Part shown: piece by piece, positions 60,549-64,000 of the stretch | Numbering within the stretch: the first letter of the stretch is position 1 | Layout of the letters: each line of letters begins with the position of its first letter | Assembly: GCA_028023455.1 (NCBI GenBank) | Contig: JAQFVV010000017.1 | Coordinates: 4,682,098-4,746,097, forward strand | Reading direction: 5' to 3' | Origin: Epiperipatus broadwayi | Taxonomy: Eukaryota; Onychophora; Udeonychophora; Euonychophora; Peripatidae | Length of the DNA: 64,000 nt | The notes under the pieces: model-generated | Told to the model about the DNA's origin: nothing | Seen by the model: only the letters and a program-made list of their open reading frames with translations | Databases searched by the model: none | Program-made: the position numbers and the translations under genes

Positions 60549-60925
60549 ATATATATCTAATATAGAAATAAAACAAACTAACTCCTTCTTTTTAAAACTT
60601 GATTTATTATGACTATAATCATGAAAAAGAAATCCGACGTTTCGATTATTTTTTATAGTCTTTCTCAAGGCAAAGAAATCCGACGTTTTTTTATAGTCTT
60701 TCTCAAGGCAAAGAAATCCGACGTTTTGACTATTTTTTATAGTCTTTCTCAAGGCACGCCTTAAGAAAGACTATAAAAAATAGTCAAAACATCGGATTTC
60801 TTTGCCTTGAGAAAGACTATAAAAAATAGTCGAAACGTCGGATTTCTTTTTCATGATTATAGTCATAATAAATCAAGTTTTAAAAAGAAGGAGTTAGTTT
60901 GTTTTATTTCTATATTAATCTATAT
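60549..60925. repeat. Large fold-back hairpin with internal short tandem repeats
   Basis: The left half starts 'atatatctaatatagaaata' and the right half ends 'tatttctatatta'. They are near-perfect inverted complements of about 170 bp. Within the left arm the module 'aaagaaatccgacgttt' + 'tttatagtctttctcaaggc' occurs about three times. The right arm holds about two complementary modules. The arms are so similar that this is either recent or under conversion. No coding function. Confidence 0.88.
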
Positions 60926-60929
60926 TTGA

Positions 60930-61915
60930 TGTAGTATTTTTTTACTTTTTTATTATATAACTAGATATACCTGGCCTTTTGAAAGCCATGTGAATTTGAG
61001 AGCATTACTTCCTTTGCGTTAAAATGTTCATACTATAAATTAGATATTATTAAATCTAATAATTGTAAAAGTGTTTTTAATTGGTCACTTTAACATTTAA
61101 GATTTAATGTAAATTAAACAAAAGATTTTAATATCATATAAATAAATGTGAGAAATTCACAATTGTAAAATTGGAAAAAAAAATCTTTGGAATGTACCTG
61201 GCAAAATATTATTAATACATTAAGTTTTATTAATAGTTACTGTTTATTAATGGTGGAATACAAAAAATGCTGGCCCTTTTAGGCCATCCTTTTTATAATA
61301 TTTTTTTAATTGGTAAATTAAAAGATTTTAATATTTTTTAATTAATTTTTAGAAATGTAGCCGGCCTGAAAGGCTATTGTTACCTGTTTATTTGATAAGT
61401 GAATTTGTCAGCGTAATGATAGTTTATTATTGGTGGAAATTCATTTAAAATTTAGATGATCATAATAATGAAATATTATTAGTGACATTTGACAACCTTA
61501 TGAACTAACATTTACGTGAACTATGTAACAGCCTTGTGGACAAACATTCACAGGAAACATGTCACAGCTTTGTAGACAGACATTCACATGGAATTTATAT
61601 ATAGCGATATGATGAATTGGTGTAAATTATTAAATCATTAATAAAAAAAATTATGTCAAATATTTGCTTCTGTTGAATACTTCAAAAATTTCATTGTCGG
61701 CTCTTGAATAATTCTTAATTTTAACATGAGACTCTTGTGGACACAAAAAATGGCTACACTTGTTACAGATGTTTAACTTTCAAAATATTGATCGTCTAAT
61801 TAAAACAAGCTCTGTGAATTATGTGATACATCACAACTTTTCATAAATAAAATTTTAAAAAAAGAGCTCTAATAAGAAGAGAAAATCTTATTATTTATCT
61901 ACAAATAATTTATTA
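60930..61915. other. AT-rich sequence with small short-period repeats
   Basis: Two versions of a 'ttggcaagcctttaggcca'-like word (about 60970-60990, 61270-61290, 61355-61375) and a pair of 'acattcac-g-aa-atgtcacagc' words (61510-61600) suggest an old tandem structure. No gene seen. Confidence 0.35.
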
Positions 61916-62011
61916 TAAAAGAGTTGGAGTGTGGAGTAGATTGAAGCCTGTCCATTAAAGTATGAAGATTGGCTATCTTATATATCTGAGCACTTATTGC
62001 ATATATGTGTA

Positions 62012-62081
62012 GAGATGATAATCTGGACCAACTGATGATTTCTGGTTTAACATGAAATACATATATTGATGATTATTTATC
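62012..62081 (+). ncRNA. Type I hammerhead motif (family B, unit 1)
   Basis: Helix I strand GAUAAUC then CCAA, core CUGAUGA (62032-62038), GAAA, stem III AUA-CA-UAU, then A as the cleavage residue and return strand UUGAUGAUUAUU. Stem II here is poorly paired (UUUCUG against UAACAU), so this copy is probably weaker than units 2 and 3. Confidence 0.6.
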
Positions 62082-62484
62082 TTTTCAACATATATGTGTT
62101 CAAGTGTATTAGTGTCATGAGATAGAGTGGAGATTGGTGGGTCAGGTGAAAGTCTGTGTTCATATACCCTATATATTACATATTTTGATACAGGTATATA
62201 ATAAGCCTGTATTTCAGTTATTACATAATAGAGATGTCTGCTCATCCCTCATATATGTATTAAACGGATTATGTCCTGTACATGTGGAGTCAGATTGACT
62301 TTAGATCAACATGGGTGTGACAAGAATCTTGGCCTCAGGGTGGGCTTTGAGCAATCCATCATCAAATTTTCAATTGGCTGGATGGTTGAAGAGTTGGAGT
62401 GTGGAGTGGATTGAAGCCTGTCCATTAAAGTATGAAGATTGGCTATCTTAATATATATCTGAGCACTTATTGCATGCATGTGTA

Positions 62485-62554
62485 GAGATGATAATCTGGA
62501 CCAACTGATGATTGCTGGTTTAGCATGAAATATGTATATTGATGATTATTTATC
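62485..62554 (+). ncRNA. Type I hammerhead motif (family B, unit 2)
   Basis: GAUAAUC, loop, CCAA, core CUGAUGA (62505-62511), stem II UGCUG-GUU-UAGCA (closing U/U mismatch), GAAA (62527-62530) and stem III AUA-UG-UAU follow. The cleavage residue is A at 62538, and the return strand is UUGAUGAUUAUU. GAUAAUC/GAUUAU forms the outer helix I, and CCAA/UUGA gives three inner pairs. All catalytic core residues are present. UA cleavage sites are permitted (UH rule) but slower than GUC. Confidence 0.72.
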
Positions 62555-62957
62555 TTTTCAACATATATGTGTTCAAGTGTATCAGTGTCATGAGATAGAG
62601 TGGAGATTGGTGGGTCAGGTGAAAGTCTGTGTTCATATACCCTATATATTACATATTTTGATACAGGTATATAATAAGCCTGTATTTCAGTTATTACATA
62701 ATAGAGATGTCTGCTCATCCCTCATATATGTATTAAACGGATTATGTCCTGTACATGCGGAGTCAGATTGACTTTAGATCAACATGGGTGTGACAAGAAT
62801 CTTGGCCTCAGGGTGGGCTTTGAGCAATCCATCATCAAATTTTCAATTGGCTGGACGGTTGAAGAGTTGGAGTGTGGAGTGGATTGAAGCCTGTCCATTA
62901 AAGTATGAAGATTGGCTATCTTAATATATATCTGAGCACTTATTGCATGCATGTGTA

Positions 62958-63027
62958 GAGATGATAATCTGGACCAACTGATGATTGCTGGTTTAGCATG
63001 AAATATGTATATTGATGATTATTTACC
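62958..63027 (+). ncRNA. Type I hammerhead motif (family B, unit 3)
   Basis: Same sequence as unit 2 in core, stem II and stem III (CUGAUGA 62978-62984, GAAA 63000-63003). The cleavage residue is A at 63011. A transcript crossing units 2 and 3 would be cut to a 473-nt monomer. Confidence 0.72.
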
Positions 63028-63169
63028 TTTTCAACATATATGTGTTCAAGCGTATCAGTGATAGGAGATAGAGTAGTGAGTGGTGGGTCATGTGAAAGTC
63101 TGCGCTCATGTACCCTATATATTATATATTCATAGAGGTATATAATAAACCTGTATTTCAGTTATTATA

Positions 63170-63830
63170 AAAGAATGTTTTAATGGTCAAGTTTTTGTGA
63201 TCTTTCAACATTTTTATATATATGTAACTGGATTATGATTTATGAGATAACTTTTTTAAAAAGATAATCTTAATTAATATCGAATAGTCAAATACAAAAT
63301 AAATAAAATCTCTTTGAAAGCCTGTACTTTCTCGGTGCCTTTACTTTTCTAATCAAAGTCAAAAATCAAACAAATTATGTTATTATAATGATTTATAAGA
63401 AAATGTCCTTAGAATAATTAATCATATAACATTTTATAAACAATTTGTTATAAAAAATGTCTTTGTAGCCAAGATTTAATTAATAATAAATGAAAGATAA
63501 TAACCATATTTTAACTCATTGGTATTGTAAATAGAAGAATTTATTTTTTTAAAACAAACAATGTAAAGTTGAAATTATTTTAAACTGCTTAGATTTCAAA
63601 TCTAATATTTATAACAGGCCAATTTATCACATATATTAACAAATAAATAATCGGATTGTTTGTTTATATATAAATTGTTTATTATTATAAATGATTTATT
63701 ATTAAAGTTCTTAATCAAAATAATGATTTCTCCAGGACGTTAGAGATAATAGATTTTTATATGATCTATAGTATATTTTAGTATGGAACTTAAAATAACC
63801 AAAATGTTTTTAAATATAATTTTCACATAA
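63170..63830. other. AT-rich sequence without recognised feature
   Basis: Nothing supportable. Confidence 0.4.
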
Positions 63831-63835
63831 TAAAA

Positions 63836-64000
63836 TGAGAATTTGAACTCAGAATTATCAGTCTATATTACTCCTCCACTACATCTCAACCGATACACAT
63901 GACCACACACATGGTCAAATATAAATAATCACCAGTATTCATATTTCGTGCAGAATCCCCACTCATCAGATGAACCAAATGATAATCTCCCACACTTGTG
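63836..64000 (-). repeat. Family B-like SINE: hammerhead followed by tRNA-like segment, cut by window edge
   Basis: Minus strand from 64000 inwards reads 'gagattatcatttgg', then CUGAUGA, stem II GUG...CAC, GAAA, UAUGAAUA and a return strand 'ctggtgattattta'. This is a hammerhead block with intact core words but mismatched stems. It then runs into a tRNA-like stretch ('gagatgtagtggaggag' to box B-like GAGTTCAAATTCTC at 63850-63837). The order is the same as in the tandem array. The element continues beyond the window. Confidence 0.65.

Larger units (their letters stand above)
61921..63165 (+). repeat. Family B tandem array, 473-bp unit, hammerhead in each unit
   Basis: 'gagttggagtgtggagt' recurs at 61921, 62391 and 62864, and the hammerhead core at 62032, 62505 and 62978 (spacing 473 and 473). 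The first unit is 3 bp shorter elsewhere. Units 1 and 2 are almost identical. The third is partial and more diverged, ending near 63165. Each unit has 5'-to-3' a ribozyme block, a tRNA-like segment ('gagatagagtgg' ... 'gtgttcatatacc'), an AT-rich middle, and 'tggcctcagggtgggctttg', which matches the arms of the fold-back at 29474-30185. The duplicated minus-strand frames of 83 codons arise from the tandem repeat. Confidence 0.9.

Noticed and set aside
61994-62718. Two near-identical 83-codon minus-strand frames beginning MSRHLYYVITE
   Set aside because: They are duplicated only because the DNA is a 473-bp tandem repeat. No domain, and the opposite strand carries the ribozyme and tRNA-like signals.

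Overview
This window is AT-rich animal nuclear DNA, most likely from an invertebrate with long introns. It shows canonical GT-AG splice sites, a metazoan-type gene with introns of about 8.9 and 15.7 kb, and dense, mostly decayed transposable elements: RTE-type, L1/Tx1-like and other LINEs, Penelope-like elements, and hAT, mariner-type and pogo/Tigger-type DNA transposons. I cannot fix the phylum from sequence alone. There are no bacterial operons, no CRISPR array and no convincing tRNA or rRNA gene.

The only host gene I can support is a UBL4A/GET5 orthologue on the + strand: exons at 20270-20375, 29236-29423 and 45156-45263, with an AATAAA at 45375. The exons join in frame (402 nt, 133 residues plus stop) and cover the ubiquitin-like fold from its second strand onward plus the C-terminal BAG6-binding (TUGS-type) helices. 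The first exon, expected to encode about 15 residues, was not found in the 20 kb upstream and may lie outside the window.

Layout. 1-4.4 kb: a full-length but broken RTE LINE on the minus strand, interrupted by a fold-back repeat (family C), then a LINE tail. 5.4-6.8 kb: clustered family A repeats. 8.0-9.9 kb: a mariner-type element with family D repeats nested inside. 11.4-12.3 kb: a hAT element with perfect 8-bp target duplications. 13.4-17.2 kb: an RTE fragment, a 34-bp direct-repeat-bounded repeat and a fossil transposon ORF. 20-45 kb: the UBL4A introns, holding an L1/Tx1-like LINE, two other LINEs, a family B fold-back, a LINE framed by inverted repeats and a split repeat with a 4.2-kb insertion. 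46-49.7 kb: a pogo/Tigger-like element, a family C fold-back and an unclassified 1.18-kb terminal-inverted-repeat element. 51-64 kb: Penelope-like remnants, family A, a second RTE LINE, a large perfect-looking hairpin and a 473-bp tandem array (family B).

The main discovery is that four repeat families (A, B, C, D) carry type I hammerhead self-cleaving ribozyme motifs. These have the CUGANGA and GAAA cores, a 2-3 bp stem III closed by a 2-nt loop, a cleavable UH site and extended complementary helix I arms. The best copies are in D (8768-8831, 9132-9196), C (2311-2376) and the tandem array B (62485-62554, 62958-63027). Other copies have decayed at identifiable core positions. Family B units also carry a tRNA-like segment with a pol III box B downstream of the ribozyme. 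The ribozyme calls come from pairing by eye and need covariance-model and cleavage tests.
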